From assembly GCA_903904815.1 (NCBI GenBank), contig CAIVDU010000104.1, positions 1 to 64,000 on the forward strand: a stretch of DNA of 64,000 bases. Reading direction: 5' to 3'. Made by a program: the position numbers and the translations under genes. This DNA comes from an uncultured Armatimonadota bacterium (lineage in GTDB: Bacteria > Armatimonadota > Fimbriimonadia > Fimbriimonadales > Fimbriimonadaceae). This document shows positions 1 through 7,392 of this stretch, in pieces. Below the pieces are notes generated by a model. It saw only the letters and a program-made list of their open reading frames with translations, was not told where the DNA came from and made no database searches. How positions within the stretch are numbered: position 1 is the stretch's first letter; each line of letters begins with the position of its first letter.

Positions 1-141
1 AGCAGACAACAAAACCCAAAAGCTAAGCCGTCAAAGCCCTCACGGGGTGGCCGAATTCTCTCGGAATTGGTGGCCGGATAACTTTGGAATGGGTGGCCGA
101 ATTAAATTGGAATCGGTGGCCGAATTCGTTGGAATCGCGCA
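1..141. mobile_element. Terminus of an IS21-like insertion sequence
   Basis: The first 141 bases look like one end of an IS21-family element whose body lies left of the window. Seen: four tandem 23-bp repeats (46-137) followed by GGAATCGCGCA, with the final CA at 140-141. Known: IS21 elements start with TG, end with CA and carry multiple subterminal repeats that bind the transposase. The adjacent reading frame on the minus strand changes abruptly at this point from a P/Q/Y-rich tail to a translation of the repeats and then stops, which marks the insertion point. The istA/istB genes are not in the window, so the family call rests on the end structure alone. Confidence 0.6.
46..137. repeat. Four tandem 23-bp repeats (IS end)
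   Basis: The unit is GGTGGCCGAATT, three variable bases, then TTGGAATN. Copies begin at 46, 69, 92 and 115, an exact 23-bp period. The second copy is the most diverged. Such regular spacing of about two helical turns fits a transposase-binding array at a transposon end. Confidence 0.85.
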
Positions 142-335
142 CCAGGTTGGGACGGCCCGTTAGAGTAGTAATTTTGCGGCTGTTGATACGGATAGGGGTT
201 CCCAGAATATGGCTGTTGAAATTGGGCAGGAAACGCGTGTCTGCACTTTTCGCAGTGTGTGGCGAAGTTGTTTGCCAATTTCCCGCAACGCGGACACGCG
301 ATATACGGACTGTTGTTCGGCGGGACATTTGACAT
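142..335 (-). pseudogene. Zinc-ribbon protein, C-terminus cut by IS end
   Basis: A reading frame starting with ATG at 335 begins MSNVPPNN and carries two CxxC pairs (CPRC and CEKC about 14 residues apart), a short zinc ribbon of the kind found at the N-terminus of small bacterial membrane proteins. It is followed by a tail rich in P, Q, Y and N, as in the kinase and GYF proteins elsewhere in the window. At 141 the frame enters the IS-like repeats and stops at 102-104 after about 12 foreign residues. The intact protein probably went on into a membrane segment. A further upstream in-frame ATG exists (470) but the MSNVPP start leads directly into the zinc ribbon and is preferred. Confidence 0.6.
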
Positions 336-790
336 AGTGCGAGGATAACACAAGCAAACGAAGTTTCGGACAGTTTGTTGCGGTTTGACTACCAGTCCGT
401 GCCCAAGTTCCTCTACTCGCCATGACAAGGCGCGGAGGGCAGCTTTAAGAGCCTCACGTGAGCGCCCCAAAATGATGGCTTTCGATACCGTCGATTACAT
501 CGGACAAAGGGGAGCCCCCCGGCCCCTTGACTACTTTCTTGGCCACGCACACCATGCCTCAACGATCATTGTCATGCACCAAGAACAGCCTTGTTTCCAT
601 CGAAATTCACTGACCAACGCGCCTGTTCGAAGCTCGTGACACAACAGGGAGGAAGAAGGGACCTTTAAGTTTTTTCTCTCGTTTGATAGTTCGGGTCGCG
701 GACGTGTCAGCGCCAACGACCTCGGCCCAGCCGACAGGGTTGAGAGTGCCCTATTGGCGCGGGACAACCCAGCTTCTCCATTTTTGCGCC
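336..790. other. Noncoding stretch with repeat copy A
   Basis: About 455 bases between the cut zinc-ribbon gene and the orphan gene at 791. Open frames here show no protein-like composition. It contains the first copy of a long imperfect direct repeat (451-520). Nothing else recognisable. Confidence 0.5.
451..520. repeat. Long direct repeat, copy A
   Basis: The stretch from GCCTCACGTG to the run of C at 520 recurs at 1472-1543. The best conserved core reads AAAATGATGGC, then a two-base difference, then TCGATACCGTCGAT. The two copies lie in the same orientation and bracket the gene at 791-1420. Confidence 0.75.
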
Positions 791-1420
791 ATGGAAAATC
801 AACGCATAATTTCACCTGTGAATTTCCTCCAGAAGATCTTCGGCTCGCAAAGTCGCTCGGTACCTGAGCCTGCTTTCGATAGCAAGTTTGTGGTTACGAG
901 GTACATGCAAATATGGCCAGACCTCAATGATGCCCACGGCGCATTCAAGCCAGCGTCTGCTCTCCCTTTTCCAAAGCACGCCTTGATTTCTGCACTGAAG
1001 AAAGACTATTCCGAATGGAACTCCGAGATTGACTGGACGGTATTTAGTGGATATGCGCAGATGTTTATTGATCTAGCAGCGTTCGTACCAGACGAGTCGT
1101 TCGAAGCGATACAAACTATGGGCAAGGTGCTGGTTGATCGCAAGGACAGTGGTCAACCAGCAATATTGGGACTGATGCTGATCACGGGGTTCTTTCATTT
1201 CGAATACCTATCAACTGAACCTCCCGACCGGTCAGGAATAATCGAACGAGCCTACCGACAATGTAGTGAACGAGCGGGAGCACCAGGTCTAGATATAAAG
1301 ACTTTGAATCTGGCGTTCGCCGCAATTAGGTCCCGCGAATCAGACGCGGTCGAACATGGCCACGACTGGCGAACCTTTACTGAGAGTATAGGTCGAGACA
1401 CCTTCGTTTCCAATCGGTGA
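791..1420 (+). CDS. Hypothetical 209-aa protein of the integrated element
   Basis: The protein starts MENQRIISPVNFLQKIFGSQ and is soluble and mostly helical by composition, with no signal peptide, membrane segment or motif I recognise. The frame is open 108 bases further upstream (to 683) but the upstream part has an unlike composition, so the ATG at 791 is preferred. It lies alone between two copies of a ~70-bp direct repeat and left of the tRNA-Ser fragment, so it is probably cargo of the integrated element rather than a core gene. Its base composition is more AT-rich than most of the window. Function unknown. Confidence 0.6.
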   Translation: MENQRIISPVNFLQKIFGSQSRSVPEPAFDSKFVVTRYMQIWPDLNDAHGAFKPASALPFPKHALISALKKDYSEWNSEIDWTVFSGYAQMFIDLAAFVPDESFEAIQTMGKVLVDRKDSGQPAILGLMLITGFFHFEYLSTEPPDRSGIIERAYRQCSERAGAPGLDIKTLNLAFAAIRSRESDAVEHGHDWRTFTESIGRDTFVSNR

Positions 1421-1471
1421 GAAGTGATTCGAACCGAGGTTGCCATTCAAGGCAGCTGATCCACTCGCGAA

Positions 1472-1543
1472 GCCTCACGTGGAATCCCAAAAATGATGGC
1501 CGTCGATACCGTCGATCACAACGATTGAAAAAAGGGGGGCACC
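1472..1543. repeat. Long direct repeat, copy B
   Basis: Second copy of the repeat seen at 451-520, same orientation, about 1 kb away, with small indels. It begins just after the stop codon of the gene at 791-1420. Confidence 0.75.
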
Positions 1544-1668
1544 CACTGGCCAACCTCCGACACATATCTACACACACATCGACGAGGCATTATGTGCAAT
1601 GCAATGCAATCACGAACAGCTCGTTACAGTTCATTGTTGTGGTTTTTTACTTATTGAATCTGGCTTTT

Positions 1669-1729
1669 ATTGTCTTGAAAACAGTTGTGGGGAAACTCAC
1701 CGGGGGTTCGAATCCCTCTCTCTCCGCCA
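1669..1729 (+). other. 3' half of tRNA-Ser(UGA): attachment-site scar
   Basis: A perfect 3' half of a class II tRNA: anticodon stem ATTGT/ACAGT (1669-1673, 1681-1685) around loop CTTGAAA with anticodon TGA (1676-1678), a long variable arm (GTGGG, GAAA, CTCAC), T stem GGGGG/CCCTC with loop TTCGAAT, acceptor strand TCTCTCC, G73 and encoded CCA (1727-1729). The matching 5' half (acceptor GGAGAGA and D arm) is absent; the DNA upstream is AT-rich and unrelated. Such a 3' half is what remains at the distal end when an integrase inserts an element into a tRNA gene and rebuilds the tRNA at the other end. The intact tRNA-Ser should therefore lie left of the window. Confidence 0.8.
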
Positions 1730-1827
1730 ACTTTGACACTGAATTGACACCAAATCGGAAACGGAATTCAATGCCGACTTCTCCCGACTGTACACCGCAG
1801 GCCTGTTCGAGAGCCTCAGGGCCAGTA
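1730..1827. other. Former flank of the tRNA-Ser gene
   Basis: Short noncoding stretch between the tRNA scar and the MITE-like element. It should be the original chromosomal sequence downstream of the tRNA-Ser gene before integration. No terminator hairpin seen. Confidence 0.4.
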
Positions 1828-2000
1828 GAGACAATCTCAAAACCCCAGACGTGGTCTCACTGCCCCCTCTCCTGCAGCGAAGCGCACGCGGGAGAGGGTG
1901 GGGAGAGGGTCAATTTGAACCTGCGTCGCGAAGCGACACCCCGAAATGAAATTGTTTGGTGCCGTATTTGGTGACTTGCTCTGGGTTTCAAGATTGTCTC
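1828..2000. mobile_element. MITE-like element, 173 bp
   Basis: The left end (1828-1848, GAGACAATCT...CCAG) is a near-perfect inverted copy of the right end (1981-2000, CTGG...AGATTGTCTC), about 20 bases each. The element is bracketed by the direct repeat AGTA (1824-1827 and 2001-2004), as expected for a 4-bp target-site duplication. It has no reading frame of its own. Inside are a C-rich/G-rich hairpin (CCCTCTCC with GGAGAGGG) and a second small palindrome GTCGCGAAGCGAC. This is the structure of a non-autonomous miniature transposon; the parent transposon is not visible. Confidence 0.6.
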
Positions 2001-2269
2001 AGTAGGCGGAGATTGATTCGTGTCTCCGCAGTCCGCCTCCCAACGCGGAATCTCTACCGCGCCGGCAACCCCTACGAAGCGGTTCTCGGAAGTTAGCCCG
2101 CAACCACCAAGTTCTCGTCATGTTGAGCGAAGCGAAACACCCCCTCCGCCAGTCGGACCTTTCAACTCGACGGTTTTCGAACCTCGACAAGTAGTCGCCA
2201 ACAATATTTGGAGCATAAGGCGCCTTGTCCGTGCGGCACGAACGCCCCGACGCACAACCGGCACTACAC
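2001..2269. other. Noncoding stretch with a dispersed-repeat motif
   Basis: No credible gene. Around 2119-2140 is GTTGAGCGAAGCGAAACACC, of the type (TGAGCGAAGCGAAAC) that recurs as a short intergenic repeat in many bacterial genomes. Open frames across it in both strands are shadows. Confidence 0.4.
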
Positions 2270-2725
2270 CTACCGAAACGTCGTCTCGTGAAGAAGTAGG
2301 CGACCGTCTCGAAGTTCGACGAGCAGTGAGTCCGCCCCAAAAATCTGCGTCTCCGAACGAGTCATCTTAGCCTCAAGCCACCGGCGCATCGGTCCCGTCA
2401 TGAGTTCAACGACCGCCTTGTGATCCGACTCAGTCATTGCCTCCGTCGGAACTCGATAGACGTAAAGGAAAGCGCGACCGGAACTCATGGACGCTTCTCC
2501 CGAAGGGAGTGACAGGGACATCAGTACGACTCCCTCAATCTTCGGTCTTGGATGGGTCCGCCGGTCGTACCCGTGCGACGGCGTGAGCCCGAACCAAGCG
2601 CCTTCGAGCCATTCCTTGCTGAATGCCCCCTTCACCGCAGACCTAGAGCAAGGGTAAACAAAGCCTTTATCCAACCCAGTGCTACTAAACCTCATGCGTA
2701 AATACCGCGACCGACACTGCGACAA
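2270..2725 (-). CDS. Hypothetical protein, ~140-150 aa
   Basis: Soluble protein with no motif I recognise. The central part (KIEGVVLMSLSLPSG, then AFLYVYRVPTEAMTESDHKA) has alternating hydrophobic residues as in a beta-sheet core, followed by a charged helix and a C-terminal strand. The start is uncertain: the frame opens at 2725, but the ATG at 2695 (MRFSSTGLDKG) is equally possible, and no clear ribosome site decides between them. It stands alone, divergent from the small membrane protein at 2863, in a region that also holds transposon scars, so it may be an accessory gene. Confidence 0.45.
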   Translation of the reverse strand: MSQCRSRYLRMRFSSTGLDKGFVYPCSRSAVKGAFSKEWLEGAWFGLTPSHGYDRRTHPRPKIEGVVLMSLSLPSGEASMSSGRAFLYVYRVPTEAMTESDHKAVVELMTGPMRRWLEAKMTRSETQIFGADSLLVELRDGRLLLHETTFR

Positions 2726-2862
2726 GCGTGCCGCCTACCCCAATTTGACTAGCCCGTTGGGCCTAGCCAACGACCGTTTCTGTGAACGTAGTTAACCTCA
2801 GAACACCGTAGGCACCCGGGACGCCGACCCGCTCTTTAACCTTTGCACGTACAATCAAGCCC

Positions 2863-3099
2863 GTGGCGAACCGCAGTGTTTTCGGATCCAAAATCGGACG
2901 CTTAGCTCGAACGCTCATCACGTTGGGAGTCGTCTGCACCGTAATGTTTTTCAATCTTGGCTGGGGACTGAGCATGGCCGACCCGCATCAGACGAACCTC
3001 TCCCTCGTGAACACCTCATTCGCCTTGATGTGGGTGAGCCTCTTATTGGCCGCCGTGGGAGTGTCCGTGAGCATCTGGCTAGCCTTCCGTAATCGCTGA
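2863..3099 (+). CDS. Small membrane protein, 78 aa
   Basis: Starts with GTG at 2863. Two hydrophobic segments are visible, roughly residues 17-37 (LITLGVVCTVMFFNLGWGL) and 50-73 (FALMWVSLLLAAVGVSVSIWLAF), separated by a polar loop, with basic residues before the first and after the second, so both ends probably face the cytoplasm. Length and layout are those of a small integral membrane protein of unknown role. No operon partner. Confidence 0.55.
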   Translation: MANRSVFGSKIGRLARTLITLGVVCTVMFFNLGWGLSMADPHQTNLSLVNTSFALMWVSLLLAAVGVSVSIWLAFRNR

Positions 3100-3455
3100 A
3101 GATAGCGCCGCTTGGGTTTGGTTAGGTCTTTTCAGGTAAGCGTTGACGACCCCTGCGGGCCCCTAGGCAATTCAGCAGTTTGCGATGCAGAGGCTTTGAC
3201 GTAAGTTTGCCTTGAGTAGGTAGGCGAACCGCTCAGACACGAATCCTTCTCGGCATATGGGCCGCCGTGCCTCCACGGAGTGAATCCTAGGTGTCTGAGA
3301 CTCGAAATGACGAGTTAATGTCTAGGGCTCAAAACCTACGAGAGATCGCCTCGAATGCTCACGACCCATCGAAGTAAGTCCGGCGGGCCACGTCGCGGAC
3401 TAGGAACCAGCCGCAACTCATCTGGAAGCCGCCAAATCTAAGCCACAATTCCGAC
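3100..3455. other. 356-bp intergenic region with a structured segment
   Basis: No gene. It holds an extended inverted repeat (3232-3299, listed separately) and is otherwise featureless. It serves as the upstream region of the SDR gene; no ribosome site is visible before that start. Confidence 0.5.
3232..3299. ncRNA. Possible structured RNA or operator (inverted repeat)
   Basis: CTCAGACAC (3232-3240) pairs perfectly with GTGTCTGAG (3291-3299). Inside is a second perfect stem CCGTG/CACGG (3265-3269, 3274-3278) with a 4-base loop. The nested layout over 68 bases suggests a folded RNA rather than a simple terminator: there is no T run after it. It matches no RNA family I know, so this is only a candidate. 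Confidence 0.3.
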
Positions 3456-4235
3456 ATGGATCTTGGATTGACCGGAAAGGTCGCGATGGTGGCGGCGGCG
3501 AGCAAGGGGATTGGGCTGGCGATTGCCCGTGAGTTGACCGCCGAAGGATGCCGGGTCTCGATCTGCGCGCGCAGCGAGGAGACGCTCGAGGCCGCCGCAG
3601 CCCTTATTGGACCGGAAACACGGTCTTACGTCGTCGACGTCGCCAACAGCGAGGACCTCGCTTGGTGGGTCGAGCAGACGCGTGCTGACCTCGGACCCGT
3701 CGACATCCTCGTCACCAACACCGGCGGACCTCCTGCCGGTGCCCTGGACGCGATGACCGACGAACAGTGGCAAGCGGGCTTCGATGGCACGCTCTTGAAC
3801 ATCGTGCGCCTCGTGCGGCTTGTCCAACCCGACATGAAGTCCGGCGGGTGGGGTCGGATCGTACACCTCACTTCGCTCGTGGCCAAGGAGCCTTCCACGA
3901 TGCTTCCGATCTCCTCCACCCTCCGGTCGGGGATCATGGGGCTCACCCGGGTTCAGGCCACTGAATTAGCGAGTTACGGCATCACCGTGAACGGAGTCCT
4001 TCCCGGTCACACCCTCACCGACCGGCAGCGACACCTGGCTGACATTCGAGCCGAGCGGGAAAACATCTCGTCAGAGGCGGCCCTCGAAAAGCAGGGTTCG
4101 GACGTTCCCATCGGCCGTCTAGCCCAACCGGAGGAGATCGCGGCGGCAGTGGCCTTCCTGTGCTCCCAGCGGGCGTCCTACGTCACCGGAACCAGCCTGC
4201 TAGTCGATGGCGGCTATACAAAGGGATTGGGCTAA
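3456..4235 (+). CDS. Short-chain dehydrogenase/reductase family protein lacking the YxxxK pair
   Basis: A 259-aa Rossmann-fold protein of normal SDR length. The dinucleotide-binding motif is present as AAASKGIG (residues 13-20), as are the NTGG turn (TNTGGPP) and the C-terminal VDGGY. The serine of the active site is at S140 (HLTSL), but the expected Tyr 13 residues later is Ser153 and the Lys four further on is Arg157 (SSTLR). Known: a subgroup of SDRs annotated as 3-oxoacyl-ACP reductase-like carries this altered site, so the reaction cannot be assigned. The start has no visible ribosome site. The gene is convergent with the kinase, with only 7 bases between the stops. Confidence 0.85.
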   Translation: MDLGLTGKVAMVAAASKGIGLAIARELTAEGCRVSICARSEETLEAAAALIGPETRSYVVDVANSEDLAWWVEQTRADLGPVDILVTNTGGPPAGALDAMTDEQWQAGFDGTLLNIVRLVRLVQPDMKSGGWGRIVHLTSLVAKEPSTMLPISSTLRSGIMGLTRVQATELASYGITVNGVLPGHTLTDRQRHLADIRAERENISSEAALEKQGSDVPIGRLAQPEEIAAAVAFLCSQRASYVTGTSLLVDGGYTKGLG

Positions 4236-4242
4236 GCGCCGA

Positions 4243-6054
4243 CTACTGGTACTGGGCGAGCAGCTCGTCGATCTGACCTGAGAGCTCGGTGCCTTGGTCG
4301 GCATTGTCTCGCGCTTTGATCAACGACGTGCGGATGTCGCTGCGGTCGCCGCCAGCATCCTTCGTCGTAAGGGCGTAGGCATAGAACGAGGCGGCCGCCT
4401 TCTGCCGATAGTCGGAGTTCAACGACTTGTTCATCTCGAGCGAGGCTGCCTTTGCCAAGGAATCAGCCGCGTTCTTGAAGAACGTCTGGCGTTGAATCAG
4501 GTCAGAGGCCTTCTGCCCTTCGACATAGTAAGCGGTGCCCAGCCGGGCTAGCGCCTCCGGATCGTTCGGGTTGTTCTCGTTCGCATGCTGCAAGGCGTCT
4601 TCCGCGCCGGGAAGGTTGTTGCTGGCCGCCTCGTTCTGGCTCTGCTGCTTGTACAGTTCGGCCAGCTTGGCCCGGATGTCCGCCTTCGTGGCATCGTCGT
4701 GAGCCATCGCCACTCCCTGGGTCAAGTCGGCGATGTTCTGTTCGAGACTCCGGCGACTATCGACCGTCGTGAACTCCTGAGGGATGTTCTGATCGTTCGC
4801 TTTTTTGTTGTTCCGGTCGACCACCTGCGCCCACGAGCTGAGGGCGACAATGATCAGCGCGAGCAACGCCCCACCAAGTAGCAGCCCGAACGCCAACCGC
4901 TTGGCGAACAGCACCTGGTCTGGCTTCAACAGCGGCGCGCGCGGAGGCGGCGGGTAGTAAACAGGAAACTGGGGCGCCGGTTGCTGCGTGCCATAAACCG
5001 GTTGTGGCGGTTGGTAGGGGTTGTAACCGTACGAAGGCGGAACTGGCTGCTGACCTTGCCCAGGCACGTAAGGCTGGGTATAGACGGCCTGACCTGGCTG
5101 CGGCGCCTGAGGCGCATAAGGATTGTAGGGCTGGCTGAGTTGCGGCGCGCCACCAAATGCGGCCGGCACCACTGGAGGCGCATTCATGGTCGGCGAGCCG
5201 TAGGGGTTCATCTGCGACGGATCCAAGAGTGGAGAAGGCGGGTTCTGGACGTGCTCCAGCGCCTTAAGCATGTCCGCTGCCGAGCTATACCGCATCGCTG
5301 GCGTCTTCTCAAGCGCCTTGGAGATGACCGACCAAAGCTGCCAATCGATCTGAGCCGGCTGCTGCGGCTCCTTGTTCATGATCGCGTAGGTAATGCTGAC
5401 GACGCTATCTCCGGGGAACGGCTTCTGCCCCGAGATCATCTCGTACAACATCACACCAAGGCTGAACAGGTCGCTGCGGGCGTCGATCTCCTTCCCCACC
5501 ACTTGCTCCGGCGACATGTAGCTCGGCGTTCCGAACACCTGCCCGTCCATCGTGAGATTCGGTTGGAATGTGAGGCGAGCGATACCGAAGTCGGTGATCT
5601 TGATCGATCCGTTCGAGAGGATCTGAACGTTGTCCGGCTTGATGTCTCGGTGGATGACGCCTTTCGAGTGTGCGTGCTCCAGCCCGCGAAGGACGTCGAT
5701 GGCAATCTCAATCGACCGGTTCGTGGGCAAAACCCCTTTGGCGTCGAGTTCGTTTCGAAGGCTGCACCCGTCCAGGTACTCCATCGCCATGAACGATCGG
5801 CCCGCGTCCTCGGCGAACGAGAACACCGTCATGATGTTCGGATGGTTGAGAGTTCCCGCCGCCTGTGCCTCTCTTCGGAAACGAGAAATCCTCTCGTCCT
5901 GCTGCTGGGACGTTGCCCCAGTCGGCATGGAAAGCTCTTTAACTGCCACGCGCCGGTTCATGAGCGGGTCGTACGCCTCGTAAACGATGTCGTTCGACCG
6001 CGCAATCTCGCGGATGATCTGATATTGGCCTAGGGTGGTCGGGGGGCTACTCAT
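4243..6054 (-). CDS. Membrane-anchored Ser/Thr protein kinase with TPR-like tail
   Basis: A 603-aa Hanks-type kinase. Domain 1-270: VAVKEL with Lys39, helix-C Glu62, HRDIKPDN (135-142) and DFGIAR (156-161), SPEQ in the activation segment, all as in active kinases. The glycine-rich loop is degenerate: REIARSNDIVYEAYD has none of the usual glycines. Residues about 270-380 are a P/Q/Y-rich linker, followed by one membrane helix at about 385-408 (LAFGLLLGGALLALIIVAL) and an extracytoplasmic alpha-helical region with TPR-like pairs (NPNDPEALARLGTAYYVEG). It resembles PknB-type sensors in topology, with the TPR part as the probable signal- or partner-binding end. The 5' region (6055-6234) contains a TACAAT box about 20 bases from the start. 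Confidence 0.9.
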   Translation of the reverse strand: MSSPPTTLGQYQIIREIARSNDIVYEAYDPLMNRRVAVKELSMPTGATSQQQDERISRFRREAQAAGTLNHPNIMTVFSFAEDAGRSFMAMEYLDGCSLRNELDAKGVLPTNRSIEIAIDVLRGLEHAHSKGVIHRDIKPDNVQILSNGSIKITDFGIARLTFQPNLTMDGQVFGTPSYMSPEQVVGKEIDARSDLFSLGVMLYEMISGQKPFPGDSVVSITYAIMNKEPQQPAQIDWQLWSVISKALEKTPAMRYSSAADMLKALEHVQNPPSPLLDPSQMNPYGSPTMNAPPVVPAAFGGAPQLSQPYNPYAPQAPQPGQAVYTQPYVPGQGQQPVPPSYGYNPYQPPQPVYGTQQPAPQFPVYYPPPPRAPLLKPDQVLFAKRLAFGLLLGGALLALIIVALSSWAQVVDRNNKKANDQNIPQEFTTVDSRRSLEQNIADLTQGVAMAHDDATKADIRAKLAELYKQQSQNEAASNNLPGAEDALQHANENNPNDPEALARLGTAYYVEGQKASDLIQRQTFFKNAADSLAKAASLEMNKSLNSDYRQKAAASFYAYALTTKDAGGDRSDIRTSLIKARDNADQGTELSGQIDELLAQYQ

Positions 6055-6234
6055 TCCGAAGCTTCGGTGTTCTAATTGTAGGAGACGGAAATTCTTTTCA
6101 AGACGTGCGACCTAGCGCGTCTTCCATGAATTTTTCGATACCCGCTATTTTTACGGGTTTAGTGGCCTATTCTTAAGATAGGTCGATATCCAGACGGACC
6201 CTGGATCACGATTGTAACAGCAAGCCTTTTCTTC

Positions 6235-7392
6235 ATGCAGATTGTTTCCCGAACCGTGGTACTGATGGCAGTCATTGTTGCCGGCGACTACGGAGCCAAA
6301 CATGACTCCGTGAGAGCGTTCTCACAGGCATTTGGCCCGCATGTTCCCGTGCACTTCAGCCGTCCAACTCTGCAATGGCAGATCTGGAGCCCAACCTCGC
6401 GCGTGACCCATGTCGAAATGAAAATCGACTCTCAGACAGTCGACGCCAAATATGACGACGATCAGCGCTCAATTGTTTATACGCCGGGTGAACCGCTCTC
6501 AGTTGGCCCCCACCACGTGGAATGCAAGGCGACCTTCGATGCCAAAGCCACGTTCGCCAAGAACTGGGACACCAGCGTCGCTCCCGACGCCGTCGCGAAA
6601 CTTGCCGACCCGACCGATCTGCAGAAACAACTCCTCGCGCTTTCGAATGCGAAACGGAAGCAACTTGGCTTGCCGGAAATGGCGATCGACGCTCGATTGG
6701 ATGCTGCCGCCAACGCCCATGCCGCGTATTTAGCGGCTAACAAACTTGTGGGCCACGAAGAGCAGCCGAACTGCCCGGGTTTCGTTGGACTTACCGGTGG
6801 TGAGCGATGCGAATCGTTTGGCTGGTGCTCCGGATCATGGGAAGGCGTCACCTACGGGGAAAGCACCCTATCGGAGGCGGTCAACAACCTGTTCGATGCT
6901 CCCTACCACCGCGTGCCTTTCCTCCAGCCCGGCCCGACCCTGTTCGGTTCTAGCTCTGCGGACTCTCGCACGACGCTGCTATTTGGTTCTTCCCAAGCCG
7001 CCGGCGTCACCGTGTCCCCCGCCGATGGCGCCGTCGACAGCCCGGTCCAATGGGAATGCCACGAAGACCCCAACCCGCTCCGCGGTCACACCGACAAGAA
7101 CCTCTCCGGCTACCCGATCGTCGTCGCCGCATTTGGTCTCGGAGCCGACAAACTCCAAGTGCCGACGGCGACACTCCAAACCACCGCGGGCGAAAACGTC
7201 GACCTCTGGGTTCAAACCTCAGCCAACGACGAGTTCCTGACTAACGCGGCAATTCTCATCCCTCAAAAGCCACTACAGCCTTCGACAACCTACACCGCCA
7301 GCGTGCAGCTGGTGTACGGCGACAAGTCCGAAACGAAGACCTGGAAATTTACGACCGCGAAGGCTTTGCCCCCGAATTCGCGGGCACGCTGA
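6235..7392 (+). CDS. Secreted CAP (SCP/PR1)-domain protein
   Basis: A 385-aa exported protein. The N-terminus has a short hydrophobic stretch (TVVLMAVIVAG) that may serve as a signal peptide. After an Ig-like beta region (about 30-120), residues about 120-270 match the CAP fold: LLALSNAKRKQLGLPEMAID, then LDAAANAHAAYLAANKLVGH, and the later YGESTLSEAVNNLFDAPYHR, where the His after the PY corresponds to the second CAP-site histidine. The C-terminal part has another beta-sandwich domain typical of SbsA/Big-like modules (LIPQKPLQPSTTYTASV). Role in the envelope unknown. Its 3' end overlaps the convergent GH2 gene by 44 bases. Confidence 0.8.
   Translation: MQIVSRTVVLMAVIVAGDYGAKHDSVRAFSQAFGPHVPVHFSRPTLQWQIWSPTSRVTHVEMKIDSQTVDAKYDDDQRSIVYTPGEPLSVGPHHVECKATFDAKATFAKNWDTSVAPDAVAKLADPTDLQKQLLALSNAKRKQLGLPEMAIDARLDAAANAHAAYLAANKLVGHEEQPNCPGFVGLTGGERCESFGWCSGSWEGVTYGESTLSEAVNNLFDAPYHRVPFLQPGPTLFGSSSADSRTTLLFGSSQAAGVTVSPADGAVDSPVQWECHEDPNPLRGHTDKNLSGYPIVVAAFGLGADKLQVPTATLQTTAGENVDLWVQTSANDEFLTNAAILIPQKPLQPSTTYTASVQLVYGDKSETKTWKFTTAKALPPNSRAR

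Noticed and set aside
1864-1912. Terminator made of CCCTCTCC/GGAGAGGG
   Set aside because: It lies inside the inverted-end element and has no gene before it and no T run.
1417-1974. A 185-aa open frame across the tRNA scar and the MITE
   Set aside because: It runs through tRNA and inverted repeats; composition is not protein-like.
4981-6033. A 350-aa Arg-rich frame opposite the kinase
   Set aside because: It is the antisense of the kinase gene; its composition is dominated by Arg/His/Leu, typical of shadows.
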